Positions 1-11,628 of a stretch of 64,000 nt of DNA are shown one piece after another; positions within the stretch are counted from its first letter, which is position 1, and every line of letters begins with the position of its first letter. The stretch is from Impatiens glandulifera. Lineage: Eukaryota; Streptophyta; Magnoliopsida; Ericales; Balsaminaceae. Position numbers and translations under genes: made by a program. The stretch spans positions 21,189,202 through 21,253,201 of the forward strand of contig NC_061867.1 in assembly GCF_907164915.1 (NCBI RefSeq). The letters run 5' to 3'. The notes beneath the pieces are model-generated. The model did no database searches. It was not told the origin of the DNA and worked only from the letters and a program-made list of their open reading frames with translations.

Positions 1-1307
1 TATTTCTAAATAGAATTCTACATACAAACCCATTTTAGAGCTCATTACACACTCAAGTTCATACTATAATAAAGTGATTTTTTTATTACATTTCAAGGAC
101 TAACAATGTTAGTGTCAATTGATAAACCAAGGTTTAAGCAAAATGGGGGCATTTCTATTGCAATTGCAAACAAGAAAAACAAAGAAGATTTGGATCTTAA
201 TGAGGAACCAACTAACTATGTATGCATATTTTCCCATCCAATTTAGAGTAATTAATTAATCATATGAAAAAAAGGAAGATTATAGAAGTTGAGAATGACT
301 AAGTTAAGGATTTCTATCTCTAGTTTGGTTATCTCCAATCCCAGGCTATGAATTCTAAAAGAAGCTATCATATATAGTGTAGTTTCAGTTAGTTAGTTAG
401 GATGAAAGAGAAAAGAGGCGAACAAAAACCACCAACCACCTTCGATGATTGCGCTTGGCGGCGGCACGGGTCAGGTCCTGCGTTTAACTTCATCCTGCTT
501 ATTCTCAAAGAACCTTCTATGTTTGCATTCCTGGATGATGTCGGCCCTCATGACCTCCCTCCTGAATCGATTCAACAGTTTTCCTTTGGCTCGTTATCTT
601 CCACAATCACCTGAACGCTGTAGGCCGACCGGAAAAACAAAGTGTTGGCGTAAGCCAGGGACGGGCATACCACCGACGACAACAGATCATCAGAGGATGA
701 GCGGTGGTTCGCGACAATTGGAAGAAGGTCGCCGCGTCTGTCCTTGGAGGAGATAGTTTCCTTGACGCACCCACGTGACGCAACCGCGTGACGCAACTAA
801 CTTAAGAGCCCATCAACAGTCATATACAAATCAACCAACCAACCAACCTACATTCAACGAATCAGGGCGAATCAATAACGTTCTATAAATGAAAAAAACA
901 CAAACAATCATATGTAAACGAAATCAACACAAAATATAAACAAATATAGTGGAAATTTTATCTTTGGTCGTCGTCGTTCGCCGTTGGAGCCGCAGTTCGC
1001 CGTTGGAAGTTCTTTGCCGCTCTACGCCATTGAATATAGTGGAATGTTGCCTCTTCGATTTGTTCTTCGCCGATGAAAAGAAGAGAAAGTCTTCTCCGCC
1101 ATTAGGGTTTACAACGAAGAAGACCGAGATGAGAGAGAAAATGAATCAAAAATGAAAAAAAATTATGATTTTATAAGGTTTCGGTTGCGTCACGCAAGGG
1201 TATAATTGTCATTAAAAAAAGAGGGTCACTAGCGCTATTTAATTTATGCCCTCACACATTCCGTATTTGGGGCTATTAATTATTAGGATCATTTCCTCAA
1301 ATTTCCC
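1..1307. mobile_element. Right part of a Pack-MULE (copy 1), cut by the window edge
   Basis: Nearly base-for-base the same as 26086-27409, which is the right part of a complete Mutator-like element with long terminal inverted repeats. It ends in ...AAATTTCCC followed by CTCTAATT, the same end and flank as the complete copy, so both copies descend from one insertion followed by duplication of the region. It carries captured plastid ribosomal protein bS21 sequence on the minus strand. The left end and the AAA-ATPase fragment seen in the complete copy would lie upstream of the window. Confidence 0.8.
440..796 (-). pseudogene. RPS21: Captured exon 1 of plastid ribosomal protein bS21 (copy 1)
   Basis: Read on the minus strand, this contains a serine- and arginine-rich, transit-peptide-like leader, then FFRSAYSVQVIVEDNEP, the start of the mature plastid bS21 domain. 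A one-base deletion in a T run near 582, relative to the copy at 26.5 kb (which still has five T), throws the frame out after EPKE. Downstream bS21 coding (conserved FRREVM and ECKHRRFFENKQDE in the sister copy) is present only out of frame. The exon would end at a GT donor at 438-439. Plastid bS21 is a small basic protein of the 30S subunit, encoded in the nucleus. This copy cannot make it. It lies inside a Pack-MULE, so it is a transposon passenger and not the working gene. Confidence 0.8.
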
Positions 1308-2088
1308 CTCTAATTTAATTTTTTCTTCCTTGTCTCCTTTCTCTATCTAATTAATTTATTTTATTATTTTCTCTCATTTTTATTTATTTATTTCTTTATA
1401 TATATATATATTAACTATTTAATATGATTTAATAAACTCACAATAAAATTTCGAAATTTCGAAAAAATTTAATTTATTAATTTTTTATTTATATAATATA
1501 TATATATATATATTCTTTCTCTTCTAATTAATTAAATTAATATTTTTAATCATATATATATATATATATAATATTTTATCCTATATCTATAATATACCTT
1601 TCTTAATTAATTTTCATTTTTATTTTCTATATATATATATATATATAATTTTGTATCTCTAATAAATAATTTATCTTTTTATTTTCTATTTCCTCATTTA
1701 TTTATATATATATATATATATTAACTCTTATTTTTATTTTTATTAATATATTTTTTCATAATAATTATTTATTAATATTAATATTATTTAAATTTATAAT
1801 TTTATTAATTATTTTATAATCTATATATGAATAAATAATTAAATATATACGTAATAATTATATTAATTATTTAATAATCTATATAATAATATATCAATAA
1901 ATAAATATATATATATTATAATAATTATATTTATATTAATTAATTTTATTTTTTATAAATAAATATTTTAAATAATAATATTAAACATTTCTCTCACCTA
2001 AAATATATATATATATTAATTTTCCGACCTAATTAAATTTGTTTAATTATTTTCTTCAATCTACATATATAATATAATATATTATAAC
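1308..2088. repeat. AT-rich low-complexity block, copy 1
   Basis: About 780 bases of (AT)n, TTATTT and TAATTAATT with no coding signal. It aligns throughout with 27410-28510, differing mostly in (AT)n lengths. Nothing else is seen here. Confidence 0.85.
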
Positions 2089-2096
2089 GTTTAATA
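2089..2096. repeat. Target site duplication, left (GTTTAATA)
   Basis: GTTTAATA sits directly before the element and again directly after it. The duplicated region near 28515 has a single GTTTAATA at the matching spot, so this is a true empty-site-supported duplication. A 9-bp reading (CGTTTAATA) is possible if the last C is not counted as element sequence. Confidence 0.9.
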
Positions 2097-2988
2097 GGGA
2101 AATTTGACGAAATAACCCTCATAAAAGGTTTATTTTCAAACATAGCATAGGCCAAATAAAATTTTCAAATATAACCTTTTGCCTATGTCAAAAGACTCCT
2201 TTGCCCTCAAATTAAAAAAATCAACCTTTTAGTTTCTTTTCTTCCCTCCCTCTCATCTTCCCTCATCCCCAGTTTCTTCCTCTTCCAAACACCCGACGAC
2301 GACGACCACGATCCTCCCCCAAACACCACCTCTCCTCTGACGACTAACCGAGCCCACGACGACTAACTGAGCCCCCGACGACGATCCAAGAAGAACGAAC
2401 GACTATCAAAGGCATCGAACGACTAGAACGAACTAAGGTTGCATATCGACTAGAACGAATGAACGACTATCCGAGGCATCGAACTCCCGAGGCATTGAAG
2501 GTGAGTTTTTCCCGTTTTCTATCATTTACCTTCAATGCATGCTAAAATCGAACTATGGTTTAGGGTTTTAGTCATCTTAGTGTTTAGGTTTAGGTTTTGG
2601 GCTGACTAAATCGTTTTGGGTTTGAAATGGATCTGTCGAAGACTGTTGCAGGTTTTCAAAGGCTGTCGCAGGCGAATAAGCATGTGTCGCCTGCGACAGA
2701 TGCGTATCTGTCGCCTACGATAGATGCGCATTCGTCTGCGACAGATGCGCATTCGTCTGCGACAGATGCGCATTCGTCTGCGACAGATGCGCATTCGTCT
2801 GCGACAGATGCGCATTCGTCTGCGACAGATGCGCAATCGTCTACGACAGATGCGCAATCATCTACGACGTTTGCGATATGTATCTCTCAATCTCCATTTT
2901 ATGTTTTGCTTACTGGTCTATGCATGTGTTATTTTGATGTCTATAATCAATGAATGAGCATAAGCCTGTACGTTTGAATGTTTTTGAG
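2097..2988 (+). repeat. Left arm of fold-back element
   Basis: Inverted copy of the right arm, from the terminal GGGAAATTTGACG to GTACGTTTGAATG at the loop edge. The arms match closely except in the minisatellite zone, where unit number and sequence differ. Confidence 0.85.
2690..2870 (+). repeat. 21-bp minisatellite in left arm
   Basis: About eight units of 21 bp built on GATGCGCATTCGTCTGCGACA. It yields apparent ORFs in several frames (for example repeated R-I-C-R-R-R), which are artefacts of the repeat. Confidence 0.9.
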
Positions 2989-3026
2989 GCACACAGAATA
3001 TGCGTTGAGGATGGAGTCCGAATGAA

Positions 3027-3245
3027 ATGTGTAATAATAACATTGAGGGGACACACAGAATGGGCGTTGAGGATGGAGGGAGCCCGAATGAAATGGGTAA
3101 TAATAACAATGGGTGTGGAGAGGTGAATGCACAAAGGGATGATCAGAGAGAACCTTCAGAGTATTTTTTGAACGACGAAGAGACTTATAATGGGCAAAAC
3201 GATTGGCGTGATGGAGAGGGTGAGTTTGATTTAAATGCTAAGTAA
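3027..3245 (+). CDS. Hypothetical 72-codon ORF in fold-back loop
   Basis: Asparagine-, glycine- and acid-rich open frame (contains GNNNNGCGEVNAQ and ends EGEFDLNAK) in the single-copy loop between the arms. Just before and inside it, a segment of about 52-55 bp with CACAGAAT...GCGTTGAGGATGGAG is present twice in tandem. I do not recognise the product. It may be the remains of an exon captured by the element or of the N-terminal part of a transposase, or it may be chance. No splice or promoter evidence was found. Confidence 0.2.
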   Translation: MCNNNIEGTHRMGVEDGGSPNEMGNNNNGCGEVNAQRDDQREPSEYFLNDEETYNGQNDWRDGEGEFDLNAK

Positions 3246-3547
3246 AAGAGGAACAATTCTAAATTTGAATCCAAAGAATGATATTTTGATTGATTGATAT
3301 GTTTGTGAATTAGAAGGGTTTTATTTTCATCACTAAGTGGTGTGTTTGTTGTTGCGGTTTTTTTTGTCATAATCATTTCTATTGAAATCAGATTACTAGA
3401 AATGATGTTTAATTGTTGATATATGTGTTGAGAAATTAAGTTTCATTTAAACCAAGCATACATGTCATGATATTGATAATTAATAATTTACTGTCCAATA
3501 TAATAATCATGTCCAATCTAATAATCATTAATCAAAATATTTATATT

Positions 3548-4453
3548 CAAACGTACAGGCTTATGCTCATTCATTGATTATAGACATCAAAATAACACAT
3601 GCATAGACCAGTAAGCAAAACATAAAATGGAGATTGAGAGATACATATCGCAAACGTCGTAGACGATTGCGCATCTGTCGCAAACGAATGCGCATCTGTC
3701 GTAGACGACATATGCGCATCTGTCGCAGACGCATGCGCATCTTTCGCAGAAGACATATGCGCATCTGTCGCAGACGAATGCGCATCTGTCGCCTGCGACA
3801 GATGCGCATTCTCCTGCGACAGATGCATATTCGCCTGCGACAGATGCATATTCGCCTGCGACAGATGCATATTCGCCTGCGACAGATGCATATTCGCCTG
3901 CGACAACCTTCAACAACCTGCAACAGCCTTTGACAGATCCATTTCAAACCCAAAACGATTTAGTCAGCCTAAAACCTAAACCTAAACACTAAGATGACTA
4001 AAACCCTAAACCATAGTTCGATTTTATCATGCATTGAAGGTAAACGATAGAAAACGGGAAAAACTCACCTTCAATGCCTCGGGAGTTCGATGCCTCGGAT
4101 AGTCGTTCGTTCGTTCTAGTCGATATGCAACCTTAGTTCGTTCTAGTCGTTCGATGCCTTAGATAGTCGTTTATTCTTCTTGGATCGTCGTCGGGGGCTC
4201 GGTTAGTCGTCGGAGGAGAGGTGGTGTTTGGGGGAGGATCGTGGTCGTCGTCGTCGGGTGTTTGGAGGAGGAAGAAACTGGGGATGAGGGAAAATGAGAG
4301 GGAGGGAAGAAAAGAAACTAAAAGGTTGATTTTTTTAATTTGAGGACAAAGCAGTCTTTTGACATAGGCAAAAAGTTATATTTAAAAATTTTATTTGGCC
4401 TATGCTATGTTTGAAAATAAACCTCTTATGAGGGTTATTTCGTCAAATTTCCC
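3548..4453 (-). repeat. Right arm of fold-back element
   Basis: Reverse complement of the left arm, ending CGTCAAATTTCCC at the target duplication. Confidence 0.85.
3650..3905 (+). repeat. 21-bp minisatellite in right arm, two unit types
   Basis: The first half (about 3660-3800) has units with GCGCATCTGTCGCAGACGAA, complementary to the left arm. The second half (about 3805-3903) has four to five near-identical units with GACAGATGCATATTCGCCT in the other orientation. The right arm therefore contains its own internal palindrome, centred near 3800. Confidence 0.85.
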
Positions 4454-4461
4454 GTTTAATA
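4454..4461. repeat. Target site duplication, right (GTTTAATA)
   Basis: Second copy of the 8-bp target duplication flanking the fold-back element. Confidence 0.9.
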
Positions 4462-4614
4462 TGATTTATTAAACTCGCAATATAATTACAAATTCCTCTT
4501 TCCTAATTTTTTTTTATCTTAGAGTATATATAATATATATATACATAAATTATTTCTTCTAATTAATTACTTTTATTTTTTCTCTCATCATTTTATATAT
4601 ATATATATATATAT

Positions 4615-7093
4615 CACTAAAAAAATGCTTTATTAGCAACACAAATTTACCAACACTCAGTGATATTCGACGGATTTTGCGACGATATTTATCACACAAA
4701 CTACCATCCGTCACAAATCTTAATAAATCAAGGAAACACAATCACAAATAATAAATGCATGATTAGACATCGCAAAATTACAATAGTACATGTTCGAGAT
4801 AAAATCCATAGAATGTTTAGCATCAAAAATTTGATAATTTGACAAAAAAACCGTAGAAAATAAATTGAAAATCTATAGCAATTTTTTGAGGTAACTTTTT
4901 CATCGCAAATGACGTCCCAAATGTCCGTATAAACATTTAGATGTCGCAAATTCTATAGAAAAATGTTAAAATTTAATTATTTTTTAATTAGACGCCAGAA
5001 ATGATGATTACTTTGAGAAATTGGCATGCAATCACCAAATCTCCTACACATTTCTTCAGCGTCTCTCTACCATAGGTTTGATTACATTTAAAATGAACAT
5101 TAAGATTCGTTTCCTAATTTCTCACTTTAATTTTTGTTTGTGATGTGAATTGAATTTGCTTATAGATGGAAGGTATGTTTATCTCTATTTGAAAAGAAAC
5201 AAATTTAAAAGATTTAGAGATTTCGCTCTACATTTTGTGGTGCTTTTAATTTTGTGGTACTTTTAAGAGCATCTCCGAGCATTGTGGTGGTTAGGTCTAA
5301 GAATTGGTCAATACTTCAAGCTCGATGAGAAAGTACTTATGCTTCTAATTTCAGGTCAGCGGAACATTCTCATCACCAGTGTCTATCAACAACATCTCAC
5401 ATCTCAACAACATCATTAGTTATAAGTTCTCTCAATAAGTATTGTTGTTTGGGTTTGTGAGTGTTGAATTTCATTTCTAAAATTTATTTTCGTACCTGTA
5501 TGATGTGAGTTGTGGACTACAAGGTCATTGAGTAGAATTGTACACCGCGGATGATTGCACGTCACGACATGTATGTGAGAAGTAAGAACATGTATGTGAA
5601 GTAGTGGTTACTTAAAGCTATAAGATCGACGTTCTTTGCTGCTTCCGCAGCCACTGTTCTCCAAATAGGTAACATCATAATTCTTAATAAGATTGAGTAC
5701 TTTAAGTGATAAAAGGTTTTACTTAAAAAATCATTAGGTCTCCTGTTTTATTCTCACTAAGGATATAGAGTGTCGTGGTTGGGTTTATGATAGTGGCCCC
5801 AGAATAAATTCTGGTCATGAAAAAACAAATTTGTTTAAAGTAATGATATATTGAATCATGCTTCTGAAATTTGTTATGAATGATAAATTATGTTCTTATT
5901 GTCAAATTTGTATGAATGAATACAAGGTTCTGTTTGCTGAACTATTCTTATTATTAGACATAGTGTTTAAGTTCATTTGAAATGTAATGAGCCTTGTGGA
6001 ATGGGTACACTATTTAAATCATCTTCATATGAAATCCTTGAACTATAATATAAGTTGTACTGCATCAATTATGAAAGGAATTTGGCAATTGGAATTTGTT
6101 TTGAGAATGTTAGTTTTGGTTAATTTGATCTTAGAATGCTTATTTGAGGAATATTTGGGACGCATCCATTTGGTTAGGGAGAATTTAGTATAGGCATAAC
6201 ACTATCTAGGAAATGAATTAGACCTAGCCTAATTTTGGATTAATTAGAAACTTTGATGAATGCAGATTTCTTTGAACTTATTTCTTTCACAATATTTTCT
6301 ATCCATATAAATACTTATTGAGACAGGTCAAAATAAAGCAAGTTTAAAGATTTCATTGAATATTTTTTTCAAAAGAAATGTACATATTCAAGTAAGTATT
6401 ACAAGAACATTACATCAATATATGCATAAAATTATTCAAAATTAATTCCCATTCCAAAAATATAAATTTAGTTATTCTCCCATGTCAATGTAGATACAAC
6501 ATACAAGGTAGCCAATTTTCGAAATTGTTTCAAACAAACAAATTTTGTTGTTCAATAGTATTTATTTCTTTTCCTATTTATGCCATATTTTAAAATTTTC
6601 ATTTGATATTTAAAATTTATAAAATACGTTTTTAGATTTAATAACTTTGTATTTAAGGTTTAATTTAATAGTGTGTAATAACGGGATTGATTATATATAT
6701 TATTTTGTTCTAAGCTTATGTTAAATATATTTAATTTTATATTTAATTAAATGTATTTATTTTAAATAATATTAAAAATAATTAATTATAATTATAAAAC
6801 AATTTAAAAATAAAATTTGTGACGGATAATCCAATAAATTAATTCGTGGGGAAATTTTCGTCGAAAATCCATCACAAAAGTTTATATTGAAAAAGCGGTC
6901 AAAAAAAATAAACTGGAAAATCCGTCTAAACAATTTCCGTCGAAAAAGTCAAACTGAAAAATCTGTCGCAAAATGTTTCTGACACACATTTCTCCGTCGG
7001 AGCATTATTTATTGAAAATACTGTCACAAATCTTTTATTCGTCAAAAAATCCATCAATAAATAACATCGCAAAAAGCCCTCATTCTTGTAGTG
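4615..7093. mobile_element. CACTA (En/Spm) element, non-autonomous
   Basis: Begins CACTA and ends TTCTTGTAGTG, the usual CACTACAAGAA terminus in inverted form. It is flanked by TAT on both sides (4612-4614 and 7094-7096), the 3-bp target duplication typical of the superfamily. Sub-terminal zones carry many short TCCGTC, GACGG and TCGCAAA motifs on both strands, as CACTA elements do. The left terminus after CACTA has drifted to an A run. No transposase was found in about 2.5 kb; the interior is AT-rich with only short frames (68 codons at 5987-6193, not recognised). The left 1.02 kb recurs at 28676. Confidence 0.8.
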
Positions 7094-7096
7094 TAT

Positions 7097-8750
7097 AATC
7101 TCTCATATCTATTTTATTCTAAGTAATTTTTTCTCTCATATATATCTAATAATTATTTTTTTATTTTCTCTCTCTTCCTATGTATATATATAAAAGTGGT
7201 TTACTGATTAAAGTGTTTACATTTCATTTCATGTATGAGACCATGAGTTTGAATCTCTCATAATGCGAATTTGACAATGGTGGTGGTATATATATGAGAT
7301 TAAAATATGTTGGTATAAAACTAAAATGACAACGGTCATTATGGTGGTATATAAGACTAAAATTATGACAATGGTGAAAGAGAATATATGATGATATAAG
7401 AAAAAAATTGAAGGATTAAATTATGTTGGTATAAGACTAAAATGACAATAATCATTATGGTGGTATATAAGACTAAAATGAGTATGAAAATGGTGAAGGA
7501 GACTGACTATATGGTAAGATTAGACTTAAATAATTGAAGGATTAAAGATATGTTGGTATAAGACTAAAATAATAATAATTATTAGTGGTGGTATATATGT
7601 GGGGATGAAAAAATTAAAAGAAGAGATATGGTGATATAAGATTAAAATAATAATAGTGGTTGTAAATTAGAATTTGATTTATCCAACTTATTTTTTCTTT
7701 AAATAGTACTATTTTTTGATTTGTTTTAAGAGAATTTATCTTAATTTATTTGTTAAAAAACTATTTATTTGTGGACAATATTTTTTTTATATCACAATTT
7801 CTATTATTTGGTAATTTTTGTTGAATGTTATCAATATTGATAATCACTCTATTTCTGACTATATACATGCATTATCTCACTTTATAAAAAAGAAATATAG
7901 AAAAATTAATGCAATCAAGTCAACATGAAGAGCTGAAAATAATTAATATATATATATATATATGATGGAAACATATTTTATATTATATAACATATATCTT
8001 ACTTTTAAGTTATACTACTATTGAGTTATAGTGATATATTTTTTATTGAATAAAATATAGAAATACTCACTTAGTCTATGATTATAAATATAGAGTTTGC
8101 ATCATATTGTTAATCTTCTTTTTTCAAGGTACTATTATGAAATATTTATTTTATAATTTAGTGAAGAAATTTTATTAATCCAAATTTTCTATGATGTACA
8201 TCAAATTTGTTGGACTAGGTCCGTCTTAGAAAAAAAAGATTTTTAGAAAACTAGTTATAGATAGTTGTTTACATGCTCGACTATAATATCAAGCCCTATC
8301 AATGACATGTAAAATATATTATAAAGTATTATTATATCATCCATACCATATGAGTTTATCTTCTCTCTTATCTTCGATCAAGTTAATTCGTTCATTCTGT
8401 GATGAAAAATTCTTTAACGAAAACTAGCCTTCTCTAAAATGGTTCTAATTTTCTAATTAGAATTAGAAAGATATAAAAAATATATATTTAATAAAATATT
8501 TTAGAGTCCAATAACAATCCTCTTTTTTTCAAACATATTCAAAAAATAAATTAAGTTTTAAGCCAACATAATTTATGTATGAAGTTTGTAAAATAAAGAG
8601 GTAATGTTATTCTCCTTCGATTATGAATGAATTTGCTGTTATTATTGTATAACATTGATTGACAAAATAAATATATTTTTTTTAAAACAATCAACACAAC
8701 TATATAAAATTCAAAGGATTCACATAACACTTTGATACAAGAAATTGAGA
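7097..8750. repeat. AT-rich intergenic DNA with degenerate repeats at 7200-7680
   Basis: A degenerate repeat of about 120-130 bp recurs three to four times between 7200 and 7680, recognisable by TTGGTATAAGACTAAAATGA and GTGGTATATAAGACTAAAAT. The rest is AT-rich without credible coding, RNA genes or transposon ends. Confidence 0.6.
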
Positions 8751-9035
8751 AATTCCCGGAGACTGGAAAGAAATAAGGAAGTGGCTGTGAAGAAAATGAA
8801 GGGCACAAAGTTTAATTCAAAGATTTTCAAATGCGGATTCGGCTCAACAGTTTACAACATCTAACGGGAGAGAAACGCAAGGGCATTCTCAAGGAATCAA
8901 AGAAGTCTGAAACAGACATGGGATAATATTGTAGCGCGAACATCCAGACGTAGAGAAGAGCCCCGAAAAACGAACAGAATTAGAACCTCTACAGAACTAG
9001 AAGGTATCATATCAGGAAATCACAAAAGATGCTTT
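8751..9035 (+). other. Higher-complexity island, unassigned
   Basis: About 280 bases of normal base composition inside AT-rich DNA. The plus strand opens with EVAVKKMKGTKF and GFGSTVYN, loosely like kinase N-lobe wording, then meets stops. It may be a decayed exon fragment. I cannot assign it. Confidence 0.25.
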
Positions 9036-10953
9036 TTTTAGCGAGATAAACGTAATTTAAATTTATTTGTAATTCCGATGAATGTTTGTAATTCATTTGT
9101 TTTTACACCGTAACAAACTTCATTTTCCTAGACTTGTCTAGGAAAATACAAAAACTCATTTACTTTTTTCACGTTTTTGGAAAATTTTATTGAAATAACG
9201 TTAAGTCATTTTTTTTAAAAAAGAAAAAGAAAAATTGAGACAGAAAAATAAAATAAAAAATATAACTAAGAATTAAAGTCAATGATGTCATTTTTAAGAA
9301 TGAAGATCCATTATACATAATGCATAGTAATAACCAAAGTATATATATTATTTTCCATTTTGAAATAACTTTTTCAATTGAATTTTGATAGGTTTGAACA
9401 ATTAATAAATCTACAAATGTCTATAAATTAAATTAGAATTGGGAGATTGAATTTAATATAAGAAAATCAATAATATAAATTTTATCTACTAACCATATGC
9501 ATCAAAATAAAGATTAATTATTTTTGTTGGTGTGAGATTTAATTTAACTTTTGTTTTGTTAGTAATACATTTTTACATGGGTATACTAATTTTTATAATT
9601 AGAAATACAAACTTATAAAATATTTTTTATTTTAATAGATTTATATAATGTAAAAAATTGATATAACCTTTATTTATTTATATGTATAATAATAATAATG
9701 TAATTTTAATTTTTTATCTTTCTTCTTCATTCAATTTTTTTAAAATTTTTTATCTTAAGTTTAAATAAGTTAAATAAAAATTAAAAAAATGAAATTATAG
9801 TTATAAATTCATAATATTATTTATTTAATTATATATATATTAAATTTAAATGTTATTATCTAGTAAAATAATATTTAATATAAAACTAATTCAAAAAATT
9901 TATATAATGTAAAATAAAATAAAATAAAATATGACATAAGATAATATAACTTTATTCGATTATATCTAAATTAAGATTAAATATTTTCAAACATTTATCA
10001 TATAATAATAATAATGTAATTTTAAATTGATGTACCAAATTTGTATTTTTCTATTTCTATCCAAATTTCTTAAATTTTATTTTAAATTTAATTTATGTTT
10101 TTATTCAATTTTTGTTTTCTATCTTATAATTTAGGTATACTTTTTTATTGATTATGTATATAAATATATGAAATATATTTTTTCTCTTATTATTTTTCTT
10201 GAGTTTGGAATTGAATGATAAATAAGTAGATAATGAATCTAAAATAAATATCATATTATTAAAAGTTAATTAGAAAATTAAATTAATTTTGAAATTTTTA
10301 TAATTCTTTATTTTATTTTTCTAAAAATGATTTAGATTAACCTTTTAAAAGATTTTTTTTTGTTAAAACAGTTTGATAGTGTAGTTTGTACTTGTAAGCA
10401 AAACTTATTAGTTATTTTCTATTGCTTTATTTTTTTCTATATTTTTATATAAAAAGTGGCTAAAGATTATAATTGTAAAAATCATTACTCTGATATTTTT
10501 TATATTATGATCTTTAATTTAAGATATTTTAAAATATATTTTTATTTTTTTATAATGAAAATCATGTAAATATTTACATATTTTATGTTCTACTACGAAT
10601 TATCCTAAGAACAAGAAGTAATATTTATTGTTATATGTCAATTTATAATATTTTTAGGTCAATAATAAAGTTTTTATATCATGATAATGATTGTCCTCTA
10701 CTTCTTTATTAATTTTTATTTGATCTATAATCAAGTTTTTTTAATACATTGTTTAAGATTTCTGATTATTTATTCAGTTAATTTTTTTTTGTTAAAAATT
10801 ATTTTATACCTATAATCTGCCATAGATAGTCTTCTCTTAAAAAGTTTTAAATAAGATCCATTTATCTTTTATATTTTTTCAAACTTAATATTATAAAGAT
10901 TATAAGAAATATTCAAAATATAATTTGTTAGTGATTTTGAATGATTAATTTAT
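9036..10953. other. AT-rich intergenic DNA, nothing seen
   Basis: Long A and T runs, TATATA and TTATTT tracts, no ORF above noise on either strand, no recognisable element ends. Confidence 0.7.
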
Positions 10954-11228
10954 GAGAAATTTGATGAAATGACCCTCATAATAGGTCAAATTCCAAAATA
11001 GGTCCACGCTTGATAAACCTCGTAAAAAGAGTATTTTCACCCTATGAAATGTCGTTCTTGCCCCCGATAACACATTTACCGCTGATGTGTGAACATTACA
11101 AATGCGAGAAACATGTAATGCTCGCACATCATCATGCGAACTTTACATGATTCTCGCATCTGTAATGCTCGCACATTATCATTCAAGTATTACATGATAT
11201 TCGCACATCTGTAATGCTCGCACATCAG
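10954..11228. mobile_element. Orphan Mutator-like terminal inverted repeat
   Basis: Starts GAGAAATTTGATGAAATGAC followed by CCTCATAATAGG, the same terminal motif as the elements at 2097 and 24358. Inside it are four to five interspersed copies of TGTAATGCTCGCACAT and close variants. No matching right end was found before 24 kb, so this element is truncated or its other end has decayed. Confidence 0.55.
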
Positions 11229-11230
11229 AG

Positions 11231-11263
11231 TATATAAATAGATGGTCTTTGAGAAAACCCTAA
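11231..11263 (+). promoter_or_regulatory. TATA box and telo-box, possible captured promoter
   Basis: TATATAAATA (11231-11240) is followed 14 bases later by AAACCCTAA (11255-11263), a telo-box common in promoters of plant ribosomal and translation genes. A GTAAGT donor-like site follows near 11301. It sits just inside the orphan TIR, so it is probably a captured or TIR-borne promoter. Confidence 0.4.
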
Positions 11264-11529
11264 TGAAAGCGTCATATCTTCGGCAAACACCGAATAAGAA
11301 GTAAGTAAATAGGTGTTGAAGATGAATGTTCGATCCGCGAACTAATCCTTACGGCATTCTTCTATCAATTTTACTAGATTTGGTATTCTCTTGTTTCTCT
11401 CTCATTCTGATTTTCTTTCTGTTTTAGTTCAACATCGTAAATCCGACGATGGTTTCATTATTATTATTATTATACAAAATCTTCTTAAAATGGTTTATTC
11501 CATTCATATATGTTAAATGTTTTCTTAAG

Positions 11530-11628
11530 TCGGTAGATTTGGACGAAAGGATCTTGAAACATCAACAAGAAGAGGAGAAAAGGAAACGCCATTGCAGAGA
11601 TAAAAAGAAAGAGAAGAAGGTCGAATAG
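11530..11628 (+). pseudogene. Lysine- and glutamate-rich coding fragment, unrecognised
   Basis: A 32-residue open stretch (contains DLDERILKHQQEEEKRKRH and ends KKKEKKVE before a stop) with composition unlike the surrounding DNA. After the stop, frames with EKLSEEKTTREINLDVAAMM (about 11707-11770) continue with interruptions. The DVAAMM-coding segment is repeated near 11828. Charged coiled-coil-like exon pieces downstream of a telo-box promoter suggest a captured, decayed gene. The family is not recognised. Confidence 0.3.

Larger units (their letters stand above)
2097..4453. mobile_element. Fold-back (long-TIR) Mutator-like element, non-autonomous
   Basis: Absent from the sister copy of this region, where the flanks are joined. 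Ends are GGGAAATTTGACG and its reverse complement. The two arms (2097-2988 and about 3548-4453) are inverted copies of about 0.9 kb around a loop of about 560 bp. An 8-9 bp target duplication and very long TIRs starting with G point to the Mutator superfamily. The terminal sequence closely resembles the ends of the Pack-MULE at 24358-27409, so both probably used one transposase source. There is no transposase gene. The outer arm carries a GC-richer stretch with GACGAC runs and a GGTGAGT donor-like site near 2500, which looks like a captured 5' exon. Confidence 0.85.

Noticed and set aside
2606..3953. Several ORFs with repeated R-I-C-R-R-R or A-T-D-A-H-S-S peptides on both strands
   Set aside because: All are translations of the 21-bp minisatellite; every frame is open because 21 is a multiple of three.
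8751..9035. Receptor-kinase exon suggested by EVAVKKMKG and GFGSTVYN
   Set aside because: The order of the two motifs is wrong for a kinase N-lobe (glycine loop should precede the VAVKK lysine) and stops follow; left as unassigned.
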